DNA of 62,738 nucleotides. Source: JBBSGD01 sp038254435 (GTDB taxonomy: Bacteria > Actinomycetota > CADDZG01 > WHSQ01). The translations under genes and the position numbers were made by a program. Below the pieces are notes generated by a model that was given only the letters and a program-made list of their open reading frames with translations, was not told where the DNA came from and searched no databases. The first letter of the stretch is position 1. Every line of letters begins with the position of its first letter. Positions 24,118 to 33,559 of this stretch are shown here, in pieces. Where the stretch lies: the NCBI GenBank assembly GCA_038254435.1, contig JBBSGD010000009.1, positions 1 to 62,738 on the forward strand. Reading direction: 5' to 3'.

Positions 24118-26106
24118 TCAACTCCCGAAAATAAGAGCCGCCGCATCCACATCGACCCTGGCGCCCGTCGATTGGGGATTGGACGTGCCGGCGACGCGAA
24201 TCTGAACCGCGTGCGATTGCGCCGACTTCAGGCCTCGGAACCAGACCAGCGTCCTGTCAGCGGTACCGGCAGCGTAGAGGTCGACGCTGGACAGCTTCTG
24301 GCCGTCGACGTAGACAGATGCTTGTCCCCGATCCGGTCCCTTGTCGGAGATCCACGCCACCCAGCGCGTCCCGGCAGGAACGGTGTAGGTAGCGCTGGCG
24401 GTGGACGAGTTCGCCCACATCACCGCACCCCCAGAGGCATTGAGCAGCGGATCGCTGGCCCAGGTCCCCGAATACGTGAAGTCGGGGTTGTCCTCCTGTG
24501 CGAGCCCCACAGTGAACAGGCCGCCGGGGAACCAGCTCGAGGTATTCCCCGCATTGTCGAGCGCGTTGACCTGGAATTCACGTTGCTCGCTTCCAGGCGA
24601 CAACATGGCGATCTTCCCTCGAGCGGTAGGAGTCGGAATTGGCGACTTTGAGAAGGTCTGTCCGCCGTCGGAGCTCTGCTGGAGGGTGAACCTCTGGATT
24701 CCGGACACGTCCGTGCCTCTCCACTCGATGTCCACGGGGACGAGCCCTCCCGTCCCGACTTTGGTCCCCAGACGGAAGTCATCGTAGGGAGCGATGATGT
24801 CTGGAGCAGTGATGTCGGGCAGGGCAAGCTGCGGTCCATAAGACCAAAGCTGGACCGGCCCGGGCTCGTGCCTGCGGCCGTTGAGCACGAGAAAGTCGGT
24901 GAGACCGTCCTTGTTGTAGTCCATCGCCGCGACGTCGTCTCCACAGCCGCCGTGCGGCATGATCGCCGGCATCGACTGCGTGATGAATTGCCCGGCGCCC
25001 TGGTTGTAGATCAAAAGGTCTGGTTTATCGGGCAGTTCGCTGGTTGCGGTGCCACTGCAGCTACCGACCACGTAGATGTCGGGATTGCCATCGCCGTCGA
25101 AGTCCCCTACCGCGACATTGAGTCCGTACTGCATGGGGGACGAGAACACCTGGGTGAAGCCCCCTGTGTCGTTCTGGAACATGATCCGGACGGTGGCGCT
25201 CTTTACTTGCACGAGATCCAGCTTGCCATCGCCGTTGAGGTCCGCGAGCTGCGCATCGTTCCAGCCGCCACCGATGCCCAACTGACCCGCCACGCCGGTG
25301 AAATGATCGCCGTCGTTTCGGTAGAGGTACATGGACTTTGTTGTGCATACCAGAAGGTCCTGCTTGCCGTCCCCGTTGTAGTCGACTGCCTGGTTGCAAG
25401 CGTGGTTGTCCTTCTCGGCGCCGACTGGGAGCGAGAGGCCCCAGCTCGGCTCGGAGGTGAACGATGTCCCTCCGTGGTTGATCCACAGCTCGTTGGGATA
25501 GGGGTTCGGCTCGGGGGGGGAAGGGTTCAGCGGATCACCGTTCGATCCGGTGAACCTCGTTACGTATATGTCCGGATACCCATCTCCGTTGGCGTCGATG
25601 AAGGTCGCCGTCCGGTAGCGCCCATGAGTGTTGGCGATAAGCCCATAGCTTGCCGCCCGGTTCGCGAAGCCGCCGCCGGACTGCTGAATCCACAGCTCGT
25701 TTACCGATGCGGCCGTCAGCCCCACCGCACAGAAGAGGTCGAGACGTCCATCTTGGTTCACATCGCCCCAGGTGCATCCGTGGCGGTCCGAGGCCATCGG
25801 AAAACCGGCGTCGGTGAAGCTGCCCCCGGAGACGCTGTTGGTGAAGAGGTGAGCGGGCGGGATGCTCTCCCCTCGCCCGGGAGACTGTGGATCGTGCTCG
25901 GGCACGAAAACGTCATCCGACCCGTCGCCGTTGTAGTCGGCGACGTTCGCAGAGTAGGTCCGGTAGTAGCCGTAGATTCCGGCCTGCCGGGCGACGTCCA
26001 CCGGCCCAAAAGCGCCGGAAGCCGATGCCTGACGAGGAACGCTCGGCGCGACCAGCGCCGTGAGCACCAGCACCACAATCCCCAATGACATCATTCTATT
26101 TCTCAC
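24118..26106 (-). CDS. Secreted FG-GAP/VCBS beta-propeller protein
   Basis: A 662-residue secreted protein with signal peptide (MMSLGIVVLVLTALVAPSVP). Calcium-binding FG-GAP repeats follow (ADYNGDGSDDVFV, GDVNQDGRLDLFC, IDANGDGYPDIYV, VDYNGDGKQDLLV, ADLNGDGKLDLVQ, GDFDGDGNPDIYV, MDYNKDGLTDFLV), giving a seven-bladed integrin-like propeller. The C-terminal 220 residues are beta-sandwich-like and may bind carbohydrate. The GTG start has a GGAGGAG site. It is divergent from a shorter paralogue at 26429. The likely role is binding matrix polysaccharide or a surface partner. Confidence 0.85.
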   Translation of the reverse strand: MRNRMMSLGIVVLVLTALVAPSVPRQASASGAFGPVDVARQAGIYGYYRTYSANVADYNGDGSDDVFVPEHDPQSPGRGESIPPAHLFTNSVSGGSFTDAGFPMASDRHGCTWGDVNQDGRLDLFCAVGLTAASVNELWIQQSGGGFANRAASYGLIANTHGRYRTATFIDANGDGYPDIYVTRFTGSNGDPLNPSPPEPNPYPNELWINHGGTSFTSEPSWGLSLPVGAEKDNHACNQAVDYNGDGKQDLLVCTTKSMYLYRNDGDHFTGVAGQLGIGGGWNDAQLADLNGDGKLDLVQVKSATVRIMFQNDTGGFTQVFSSPMQYGLNVAVGDFDGDGNPDIYVVGSCSGTATSELPDKPDLLIYNQGAGQFITQSMPAIMPHGGCGDDVAAMDYNKDGLTDFLVLNGRRHEPGPVQLWSYGPQLALPDITAPDIIAPYDDFRLGTKVGTGGLVPVDIEWRGTDVSGIQRFTLQQSSDGGQTFSKSPIPTPTARGKIAMLSPGSEQREFQVNALDNAGNTSSWFPGGLFTVGLAQEDNPDFTYSGTWASDPLLNASGGAVMWANSSTASATYTVPAGTRWVAWISDKGPDRGQASVYVDGQKLSSVDLYAAGTADRTLVWFRGLKSAQSHAVQIRVAGTSNPQSTGARVDVDAAALIFGS

Positions 26107-26428
26107 AGCAACTACTCCTCCACCTCAGCTTCTTGGACCCGACCCGACGTTTCGTTTCGGGAACCCGCAGATCCCCCACTGGGAAGACGCTTACCCAGTA
26201 TGGGGCATATCGACCCCTATTCTTGCCAAAGAGTCAGGCACCGGCAAGGGCCCCCATTTTTTCATCGGTGGGAATCAAGCGCCGAAGCCCACGTCAGTTT
26301 GTCGGGCAAATCCCCAGAAAATTCGCTTCAATCCTTCCTAATTGCTGGGTGCCTTGGTAGGATCACCCAATCGAGGTGGCTCGCTGCCTCGCATCGGTAA
26401 AGTCAGGCGCCACAATGGGGAGGTATCG
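26107..26428. other. 322-bp divergent regulatory gap between FG-GAP genes
   Basis: Both FG-GAP promoters must lie here. An imperfect hairpin around CACTGGG/CCCAGTATGGGG (26175-26205) and a GGGTG/CACCC stem just upstream of 26429 are visible. No c-di-GMP aptamer and no gene were recognised. Confidence 0.5.
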
Positions 26429-27748
26429 GTGCTTTTCACTATCAAGAAGGCTGCCACACTCGGCGTCCTCGCGCTGGCGATGTTAGGAGCGCTGGCCGTG
26501 CCCAGGGGTCATTCCGCTCACGGCGTGACGGCACCCTTTGGGCCGACGAATGAGGCGCCGTCAAGCAGCATAGGTTGGTTCACCCGGACCTTCAGCGCGG
26601 TCGCGGCAGATTACAACAATGACGGGCTCACCGACCTGTTCGTCGTTCCCCACAATCCGCAGGACCTAAGGTACGGCATCACCTCGTCCACGGTTCCCCG
26701 TCTTTACAAGAACGGGGGGCTGGGAACCTTGACGAACGTGGCAACTACCGCTCAGTTTCCGGGCAAGGACCGCCACGGCTGTGCTTGGGGTGACGTGAAC
26801 CTCGACGGAAGAAAGGACCTCGCTTGTTCAGTGGGGCTCGGGCTGACCTCCGTGAACGAGCTCGACGTGCAGCAGCTCAACGGTACCTTCATTAATCGTG
26901 CGCGGGCCCTGGGCCTCACACGGGGCACCCATGGTCGCTACCGCACGGTGAGCTTCGTCAACGCCAACGGAGATGCCTATCCCGATCTCTACTTCACTCG
27001 CTACTACGGTCCCAATGGGGATCCGACCAACCCCACCCCGGCAGAGAATCCTCCTTATCCAAACGAGCTATGGATCAACCACGGGGGCACCAGCTTCACC
27101 CGCGACAACACCAACACGTGGGGCCTTGAGAAGCCCATCGGTGCACCCAAGAACAGCGGCAACGCCTGCAACCAGGCCGCCGACTACAACAACGACGGCT
27201 TCCAGGACCTCCTGGTATGCGGCTACAGAAACCTCATCCTTTACAAGAACGCTGGTGGTGGTGGGTTTGTCAACATCGACAGCCAGGTGGGTATCAAAGG
27301 CTACGCAGAGGGCGCCCAGCTTGTGGATCTAAACGGAGACGGGTGGGACGACCTCGCCCGCGTCAACAGCAAGTCCTTCTCCATCCAGTACTTCAAGCCG
27401 GCAACCATGACTTTTGCTGCTCCGAGCAACTCCATCGCGCTAAACGGCGGAGGCGAATCGATCGCCACCGGGCTTTTCAACACCGATCCGCTCACTGATA
27501 TCTACGTGACAAGAGATTGCCCCAAGGCCACGCCTCACGCCGACCAGTCGGACCTCATCTTGCTGCGGCAGGCAGACGGTACGTACAAGAGAAGCGACAT
27601 GCCGGCTCTCGCAAACAACCAAGGCTGCGGGGACGACGTTACCGCCATCGATTACGACCACGACGGTCTCACCGACTTCTTCGTCACAAACGGGCGCATG
27701 AAGATCGCGGGCCCAACACAGATGTGGAGCTGGAAACCTCAAGTCTGA
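26429..27748 (+). CDS. Secreted FG-GAP/VCBS beta-propeller protein, short paralogue
   Basis: A protein of about 439 residues with signal peptide (AATLGVLALAMLGALAVP). The FG-GAP repeat series is the same (ADYNNDGLTDLFV, GDVNLDGRKDLAC, VNANGDAYPDLYF, ADYNNDGFQDLLV, VDLNGDGWDDLAR, IDYDHDGLTDFFV). It aligns with the first two thirds of the protein at 24118 but lacks the C-terminal beta domain. The GTG at 26429 is chosen because GGGGAGG stands 5-6 nt upstream and the signal peptide then starts directly; the longer open frame adds 29 unlikely residues. Confidence 0.85.
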   Translation: MLFTIKKAATLGVLALAMLGALAVPRGHSAHGVTAPFGPTNEAPSSSIGWFTRTFSAVAADYNNDGLTDLFVVPHNPQDLRYGITSSTVPRLYKNGGLGTLTNVATTAQFPGKDRHGCAWGDVNLDGRKDLACSVGLGLTSVNELDVQQLNGTFINRARALGLTRGTHGRYRTVSFVNANGDAYPDLYFTRYYGPNGDPTNPTPAENPPYPNELWINHGGTSFTRDNTNTWGLEKPIGAPKNSGNACNQAADYNNDGFQDLLVCGYRNLILYKNAGGGGFVNIDSQVGIKGYAEGAQLVDLNGDGWDDLARVNSKSFSIQYFKPATMTFAAPSNSIALNGGGESIATGLFNTDPLTDIYVTRDCPKATPHADQSDLILLRQADGTYKRSDMPALANNQGCGDDVTAIDYDHDGLTDFFVTNGRMKIAGPTQMWSWKPQV

Positions 27749-28238
27749 GCTTCCAAGGTCCAAGGGCAAGCGTCCAGCGGCTGGCATGGCCTCCTAATCT
27801 TGGTCACGAGCACTTCCCGACCAGCGCGCGCGACCTGCGCGGCGGGGCCACTCGACGTTGAACGCCGCCTTCGTTCCCTCGCCACGATTGATGCCGCGGC
27901 AGTAGGTCCACGGTGTACGCAATCGTGACGAGCGCTGGTCCCTCAGGCGAGGGGCTTGCACGTGGTTCACGTAGTGGCCGGGGTGCGACCCGCTCTGTCC
28001 ATTACCGGCCGCGGGAAACGCAAGCTTGTGGACAAGGATAGCTATGTGCTCCGTGCCGTCATGTGCAGTGGGCTGGGGTGCAGACCACCGCGTGCATCAG
28101 GCGCACCACAAGGTCTGCAGACAGGAACGCGGGCTTGGTTGCAAGCTGGCCGCCGAGCGGGACCTAACTCCCCCCCCCGTCAGAGCGATGTGCGGGTTTA
28201 CACGGCGACCGACTTGCGGGCAAAAAGGAGGGGTGCCT
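27749..28238. other. 490-bp convergent gap
   Basis: Between the ends of the FG-GAP and polymerase genes. It holds a run of nine C residues (28170-28178). No gene, RNA or clear terminator was recognised; the short open frames here have no family resemblance. It could be the relic of a lost gene. Confidence 0.5.
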
Positions 28239-29741
28239 TTAGAGGCTCCTCGCGAGATCCTGCGAGCCGGCTGCCCGGGTTGGCTCGGTCAACGCCAACG
28301 CCACGAGAAGCCCGATGAATATCGTGAACGGCGGCTCTTCCCACCAGTCGAACACGAACCCAAGCAACACGTACATTACGAGCGACCCCATGGCCAAACC
28401 CCCGAATCGAGCATGCGAACTCCACAGAAGCCTGAGGAGGGATACCAAGAGACCTGTGAAGACGACTGCTCCGAAGAGGCCGAGATCGCCTATCAAACCG
28501 AGTCCGCTGGACTGTGCGTTGTTGAACGAGGTCGAAAGGTAAGAGTGAATGTCCGCGCCCGAGGCCTGCAAAGCAAGGGCGTTCGCCTGCTGCGCAATCT
28601 GGGCGGGCCCCAGACCGAGAGCGGACAGCGATGCGTTCTTGTTCACCTGCGCGGGCGTGGTCAGAAAGGCCGTCCGGCTCACGGTTTCGGCCGGGCCCTT
28701 TCCGAATACGAAGGAAGCAGGGTCGGTGGTGATCTGGTGCCACACGAACTTCGCTATTAGGGGCTTGCCGGCATCTCCGGTCTTGGCGGTGTCGATGTAG
28801 TTGACAGTCGAGTGAGGGAGAGGCGCGAAGAGGATCACAGCCAGCGCCGCCAGGCCTAGCAGCGCAATCCGAGTGACAAGAGCACCCGTTCCTCGTCGCC
28901 AGCGGCCAACGAGCAACAGGAGGGGAGCTGCAAACAAGACCTGCTTGGCCTGGGCTATGAGGGGTAGCACGAGCAGGATTCCCGCGCCGACCGTATACCA
29001 CAAGAAGTTCCTCCGGTTGGCTGAGGCCAGGAGCCACGCGGCTCCCAGAATGGCGACGGACGACATCGTGTGGGCACCAGCCCCCGCCCCAAAGAGAGTC
29101 CCCTGAACCGGATCGCCGGGACCATGGGCGGCAAACTGATAGAAACTGACCGGCACTTGAATGGCGACGAGCGCTCCCGCGGTCCACAGCAAGGCTCGTC
29201 GCATGGCGGCGCTGGGCGGGTCGACCAGCAACGCTGCGACCAGGGCAAACGGTTCGGCCAGCAAGAGGAAGTACACCACCGGGCGCAGAGGCTCGGACTC
29301 ACTGAACAACCACGAAGCGATCATCGCCCCGCCAAGTAACGCCAGCCACCGGCAGATGCGTGAGGCCGCCGTTGATATCGAGGACGCTCTGAGGTAGCCG
29401 GCTGCCAAGGCCCCCCAACACAAAGGAATGTCGAAGTAGGACGCCACCTGAGGCAATAGATGCACCCCGACCAGACCTCTGACGCCGATGGCCACAACCA
29501 ACGCAGCGATGATCCACGCGGCGGCGGGCGCCAGTAGCGCAAATGCTCCCACGACTAGCGCAAGAAGAATGAGACTGAGCTGAGGCGCGGTTACCACCAG
29601 GTTCCCCAGCTCGAGCGCCACCACCAACATGCCCACGAAGAGAAGCGCGCGCGGCCCGCGGCCCTTGAAGCGCGACCAGACCCGCCTGTAGAGGCTGGGT
29701 CGCCGGGCGACAGAGGTTGTTAGAAGCTCACCAGTCGTCAT
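28239..29741 (-). CDS. O-antigen ligase/polymerase family membrane protein (Wzy/WaaL type)
   Basis: A 500-residue protein with about 11-12 hydrophobic helices and one large extracytoplasmic loop before the last helices, the layout of the Wzy/WaaL superfamily. The loop segment FGKGPAETVSRTAF and the start QSSGLGLIGDLGLFGAVVF of the following helix pair are family-typical. With a flippase and a Wzz-type kinase nearby it most likely polymerises repeat units. ATG start with a weak ribosome site inside a small upstream frame that overlaps it by 14 bp. Confidence 0.8.
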   Translation of the reverse strand: MTTGELLTTSVARRPSLYRRVWSRFKGRGPRALLFVGMLVVALELGNLVVTAPQLSLILLALVVGAFALLAPAAAWIIAALVVAIGVRGLVGVHLLPQVASYFDIPLCWGALAAGYLRASSISTAASRICRWLALLGGAMIASWLFSESEPLRPVVYFLLLAEPFALVAALLVDPPSAAMRRALLWTAGALVAIQVPVSFYQFAAHGPGDPVQGTLFGAGAGAHTMSSVAILGAAWLLASANRRNFLWYTVGAGILLVLPLIAQAKQVLFAAPLLLLVGRWRRGTGALVTRIALLGLAALAVILFAPLPHSTVNYIDTAKTGDAGKPLIAKFVWHQITTDPASFVFGKGPAETVSRTAFLTTPAQVNKNASLSALGLGPAQIAQQANALALQASGADIHSYLSTSFNNAQSSGLGLIGDLGLFGAVVFTGLLVSLLRLLWSSHARFGGLAMGSLVMYVLLGFVFDWWEEPPFTIFIGLLVALALTEPTRAAGSQDLARSL

Positions 29742-29928
29742 CGCTCTCGTATCCCAGATCGAAGATTAGGTGCTGTCCCGCTTGCTCCTTGACTGCCGCT
29801 TTGTGCTCCTCGATGAAATGACTCCTCCAGCCACCTATCGTGCCCTTTCGAAAGAGGGACCATATTCTTGTAGCAGGTGCTCTGCGTGCTCCCTTGTCAG
29901 TTAAGCGCCCGCCGCCCTGAAATCCCAT
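29728..29928 (-). CDS. Small hypothetical protein coupled to the polymerase gene
   Basis: A 66-residue frame with a basic N-terminal half (TDKGARRAPATRIWSLFRKG) and an acidic end (LGYESDDDW). AAGG stands upstream of its ATG, and its stop overlaps the polymerase start by 14 bp, an arrangement that would couple their translation. No family is recognised. It may be only a leader frame, so confidence is low. Confidence 0.3.
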   Translation of the reverse strand: MGFQGGGRLTDKGARRAPATRIWSLFRKGTIGGWRSHFIEEHKAAVKEQAGQHLIFDLGYESDDDW

Positions 29929-29948
29929 CGCATTATCCCTTGCTTCTG

Positions 29949-29986
29949 CACCTCGTCGCTACCTCGCCGCGCCTGCCGACGAGGTG
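29949..29986 (-). terminator. 10-bp inverted repeat after the epimerase gene
   Basis: CACCTCGTCG pairs perfectly with CGACGAGGTG across an 18-nt loop. It lies about 60-100 bp past the stop of the GDP-mannose-epimerase-like gene. There is no T tract, so termination is only probable. Confidence 0.4.
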
Positions 29987-30046
29987 TCTGATTTCGCTGG
30001 ATGGCGGTGCTCCTCGCAAGGTGCTTCTGGGGAGCGGTAAGCAGGT

Positions 30047-31036
30047 TCAATCCTGTCCGGCGGAGGGCGCTGTTCCGATGCTCGTGCCGACACGCTCCTT
30101 GATCCACGGGTAGGTGCGGCGCAGACCTTCCTCGAGGTTGATCTGGGGCTCCCATCCGAGCACCTCGCGCAGGCGCGAGTTGTCGCTGTTGCGGCCCCGC
30201 ACGCCCTGCGGCTTGGATGTGTCGTGGCGCTTGGTCACCGACTTCTCTGCGATCTTGGCGACCAGGTCGACTAGCTCGTTGATCGTAACCATTTCGTCGG
30301 TTCCAAGGTTGAGGGGCTGCGTGTACCCGGAGTGGGCGATCCGGTAGATCCCCTCGACGCAATCGTCTACGTAAGTGAACGAGCGCGTCTGGAGACCGTC
30401 TCCCCACACTTCGAGCTCGCCTCCATCGGGACAGAGGGCGACCTTCCTGCTGATAGCCGCAGGCGCCTTCTCCCGGCCCCCGTCGTACGTGCCGAGGGGC
30501 CCGTAGATGTTGTGGAAACGAGCCACGGACGTCTGGAGCTTGCCTTCTTCGGTGTAATACTGGCACAGCTTTTCTGCGTAGAGCTTCTCCCAGCCGTAGC
30601 CCTCCTCGGGCTCGGCGGGATAGGCGTCGTCCTCCTTGAGGGGAGTCACCTCGGGGGACTTCTGCAGATACATCGGGTAGATGCAGGCCGAGGAGGAGTA
30701 GAAGTAGTTGTCCACCTCGCTCTGGTGCGCGGCTTGGAGCATGTGCGCGTTGATGAGCACATTATTGCGGGCCACATCGGCGCGGTGGGCCGTTATGAAG
30801 CCGATCCCGCCCATGTCTGCGGCGAGCTGGTATACCTCGTTCATGCCTTTGGTCGCCGCGAGGCAATTGTCGAGCTCCCTCAAGTCCAAGACCTCGAATT
30901 CATCGGCGTCGCTGTCCTCGTACTCGGGCAGCTTGATGTCGACGCCCCTGACGCGGTAGCCATCGGCCTGAAGGCGCTTGACCATGTGGTGCCCGATGAA
31001 GCCGCCGGCTCCCGCCACGACTGCAGTTCGTTTCAT
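30047..31036 (-). CDS. NAD-dependent epimerase, GDP-mannose 3,5-epimerase-like
   Basis: A 329-residue extended SDR with AGAGGFIGHHMVKRL (NAD loop) and catalytic segment YGWEKLYAE (Tyr-x3-Lys). The blocks AADMGGIGFITAHRADVARNN and YSSSACIYP are the hallmarks of GDP-mannose 3,5-epimerase, which makes GDP-L-galactose or GDP-L-gulose. That would be a precursor for an L-sugar in the polymer. The ATG at 31036 is selected by AGAGGAGG and the standard N-terminus. It is downstream of the CpsF-type transferase, in the same orientation. Confidence 0.85.
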   Translation of the reverse strand: MKRTAVVAGAGGFIGHHMVKRLQADGYRVRGVDIKLPEYEDSDADEFEVLDLRELDNCLAATKGMNEVYQLAADMGGIGFITAHRADVARNNVLINAHMLQAAHQSEVDNYFYSSSACIYPMYLQKSPEVTPLKEDDAYPAEPEEGYGWEKLYAEKLCQYYTEEGKLQTSVARFHNIYGPLGTYDGGREKAPAAISRKVALCPDGGELEVWGDGLQTRSFTYVDDCVEGIYRIAHSGYTQPLNLGTDEMVTINELVDLVAKIAEKSVTKRHDTSKPQGVRGRNSDNSRLREVLGWEPQINLEEGLRRTYPWIKERVGTSIGTAPSAGQD

Positions 31037-31094
31037 GAAGTGAATCCTCCTCTTGGTCCCTTTGAGAAAGTTATCGGCAGTTTTGCGCGCCGGT

Positions 31095-31901
31095 TCAGCG
31101 CGCGCGCAACAATTGCCGGGCAAAGAGCACGGCAAAGCGCGGGTTGTGGCGCAGGTACCTCTTCCACAGGCGGCGCGGCTCGGTGACGAGGCGAAACACC
31201 CACTCGAATCCGGAGCTCTGGATGAAGCGAGGCGCCTGGCGCTTCTTGCCGGCCAAGAAATCGAAGGCAGCGCCGACGCCTACCTGCACGCAGGTCAGGC
31301 TGCCCACATGCGCGGCCATCCATAGCTCTTGCTTGGGACAGCCCAGTCCGACGAACAGGATCCTTGCTCCCGAAGCGTTGATCTCGGCCACTACCTGCGC
31401 ATCCTCGTTCTCAGTCAAGGGTCTGAACGGGGGGCTGAGCTCATAAGCGATGTCGAGACCCGGCCAGCGCTGCGCTGCCACCCTGCGGAGGCTCCGCAAG
31501 ACCTCATCGGTGCCACCGAAGAACCCGACGGGGACGTGGTTGCGCTCGGCCCAGGCACAGATCGTGGGAGTGAGGATGGGCCCGTAGACTCGCGTCGCGT
31601 CCCTTACCCCCAGCCGGCGCAAGCCCCACACGAGAGGCATTCCGTCCGGCGTGATCAGGTCGGCCTCGTTCGAGATCCTGGCGAACTCCGCGTCGTCATG
31701 AGCTTGCATGATGTTGTTGACCGAGGCGACGCACACGTACGCCGACCTTTGCTGTTGCGCCCAGTCAACGATCAGCCGGGACGCGTGCCGGTAGCTGGTC
31801 GCGTCCACCCGGTGCCCGAGAATGTAGCGGGACTCGAGCATGCTCTCCGCCCCCCAAGCCTCGCTCTCCCCCGGCACGCGCTCGCCGAGCATCTGTTGCA
31901 T
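31095..31901 (-). CDS. WecB/TagA/CpsF family glycosyltransferase (GT26)
   Basis: A 268-residue GT26 enzyme. Motifs seen are VNNIMQAHDDAEF (the catalytic Asp-x region), ADLITPDGMPLVWGLR, GFFGGTDEVL and FVGLGCPKQELWMA, followed by GVGAAFDFLAGKKRQAPRF. Such enzymes add the second sugar (ManNAc, ManNAcA or similar) to a lipid-linked primer. The ATG overlaps the sugar-transferase stop as TGATG, so the two first steps of repeat-unit assembly are translated together. Confidence 0.9.
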   Translation of the reverse strand: MQQMLGERVPGESEAWGAESMLESRYILGHRVDATSYRHASRLIVDWAQQQRSAYVCVASVNNIMQAHDDAEFARISNEADLITPDGMPLVWGLRRLGVRDATRVYGPILTPTICAWAERNHVPVGFFGGTDEVLRSLRRVAAQRWPGLDIAYELSPPFRPLTENEDAQVVAEINASGARILFVGLGCPKQELWMAAHVGSLTCVQVGVGAAFDFLAGKKRQAPRFIQSSGFEWVFRLVTEPRRLWKRYLRHNPRFAVLFARQLLRAR

Positions 31902-33559
31902 CACACCGCCCCTCGTCTGGCGATGACGATGCCGGCGGTCTTGAGCAGCACATACATGTCGAGCGCAAGCGACCAGTTCTCGATGTAGAAGAGATCCATC
32001 TGCACCGCGGCTTTGGGATCCACGTCGCTGCGCCCGTTCACCTGCCACCAGCCGGTCACGCCTGCCCTCACCTCGTGGCGGGGAGCGAGCAGCTCCTGGT
32101 TGGCCGAGACCTGCTCTAGGGGCAGCGGGCGGGGCCCGACGAGGCTCATGTCCCCCTTGATCACGTTGAGAAGCTGCGGCAGCTCGTCGAGGCTCGACCG
32201 GCGCAGGAAGCTCCCTACCGTGGTGAGGCGCGGATCGTCCTGCACCTTGAAGAAGGCGGCAGACTTGTCGATCCCCCGCTCCTTCAGCAGGTGGTCGGCA
32301 TCCAGCTGCATAGTCCTGAACTTGTACACGGTGAAGGCACGCCCGCCCATCGTGACCCGCTCCTGCTTGAAGAGGGCAGGCCCGCGGCTCGTGAGCCGGA
32401 TGGCGGCGCTCACGACCATCAATACGGGCGACACGGCCAGCAACACCAGGGACCCGATTGCGAGGTCGAACCCCCTCTTGACGACCATCTGGGGCCCGCT
32501 GAGCCGCACCGGCCTGAGCGACAGAGTCATGACGTCACCCATCGGCTGAACGGCAAGCCGAGAGGTGAGGATCTGGGGGAGGTTGGCCGAGACCTTGATC
32601 TCCGTGCCGGTGCGCCGGGCGCACTGCGCCAGTTGCATCATCTGATGCGATCCCACCGCGGTCGAGGCGACGAACAGGCACTCGACCCCGTTGGCGGCGA
32701 CGGCATCCTCGAGGTCCTCGAAGGAAAAGACCGGAAGCTCCTCGAGCTCCTCGACGTCGCTGTAAGGGGTCGCGAAGCCGACCGGCCTGAAGCCAAGCGC
32801 CCTGTCGTCCAGAGAGTGCCTGAGGCGGATCGCCTCGTCGTTCGTGCCGATGACGAAGGTGCGCATGGCGAGCCGGCCCGCAGCCTTGAGCTTGTGCATG
32901 TGCCAGTGCCATCCCCTGCGGGTCACCATCTCTAGGGACAGGGCCAGCAGCCACGTGATGCCCACCCACGATCGAGCGAGCGTCGCTTGCGTCCAGAAGC
33001 TGCCGAGCACGAGCAGGACGATTCCCATGCTTGCGGCGCCGATCAGCCGGCGAAACTCCTCGGGCGGGGACAAGTGCTGCGGAGCGTAGAGGCCCGAGGC
33101 ATAGAAGACCCCCACCCACACGAGCGGGGCGACGAAGAGCGTGACGTAGAACTGCGCCGTCAGCGGCGTGACCTCCGGACGGAGCAGGTGGACGGCGATC
33201 AGCGACACGAGCAGAACCGCGGCATCCGTGATCATCATCCCCGCAGACAGCCACCGGTAGCTGCGGTGGACGGCGCGAGCGGTGTCTTGATCAGCCTCAG
33301 GAGCGGTGTCGCCGGCCCACTCTGCCTCGAACTCCTCGGCGCTGCGAACGAGAGTCAGGTCGCCGACTCTCTCGACGACGGCTACCTCGTCCCCGTCGGT
33401 CGCTGCATTCTTGCCGGCCGCGTTTCCTCGTTCCTGGTCGGTGATGGGGTTTCCTTGCAAGGTGGGGGTGTCTCCCTCGATCGTGGGTCTGTGGGTACCC
33501 GTTTGGGTCTTGCCCAGCGTACGGAACTCCCGGGGCCAGGTCAACCCATATTTTGGCAA
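31901..33559 (-). CDS. Polyprenyl-phosphate sugar-1-phosphate transferase (WcaJ/WbaP type)
   Basis: A protein of about 552 residues. Four N-terminal helices come first, then a Rossmann-like CoA-binding middle domain (MRTFVIGTNDEAIRLRHSL), one more helix (GSLVLLAVSPVLMVVSAAI), and the cytosolic bacterial sugar transferase domain. The latter has FKQERVTMGGRAFTVYKFRT, SFLRRSSLDELPQLLNVIKG and SLVGPRPLP. It starts repeat-unit synthesis by transferring hexose-1-phosphate to undecaprenyl phosphate. The N-terminal 70 residues are acidic and uncertain; the open frame begins at a TTG without a good ribosome site, so the real start may be downstream. Confidence 0.92.
   Translation of the reverse strand: MPKYGLTWPREFRTLGKTQTGTHRPTIEGDTPTLQGNPITDQERGNAAGKNAATDGDEVAVVERVGDLTLVRSAEEFEAEWAGDTAPEADQDTARAVHRSYRWLSAGMMITDAAVLLVSLIAVHLLRPEVTPLTAQFYVTLFVAPLVWVGVFYASGLYAPQHLSPPEEFRRLIGAASMGIVLLVLGSFWTQATLARSWVGITWLLALSLEMVTRRGWHWHMHKLKAAGRLAMRTFVIGTNDEAIRLRHSLDDRALGFRPVGFATPYSDVEELEELPVFSFEDLEDAVAANGVECLFVASTAVGSHQMMQLAQCARRTGTEIKVSANLPQILTSRLAVQPMGDVMTLSLRPVRLSGPQMVVKRGFDLAIGSLVLLAVSPVLMVVSAAIRLTSRGPALFKQERVTMGGRAFTVYKFRTMQLDADHLLKERGIDKSAAFFKVQDDPRLTTVGSFLRRSSLDELPQLLNVIKGDMSLVGPRPLPLEQVSANQELLAPRHEVRAGVTGWWQVNGRSDVDPKAAVQMDLFYIENWSLALDMYVLLKTAGIVIARRGAV

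Noticed and set aside
24868..26088. 406-codon frame opposite the FG-GAP gene
   Set aside because: Shadow created by the repetitive calcium-binding codons on the minus strand.
27956..28318. 120-codon frame in the convergent gap
   Set aside because: No ribosome site, no family resemblance, and it runs into the 3' end of the polymerase gene.
30036..30060. CAGGTTCAATCCTG resembling a tRNA T-arm
   Set aside because: It overlaps the 3' end of the GDP-mannose-epimerase-like gene, and no acceptor complement lies about 65 nt upstream.
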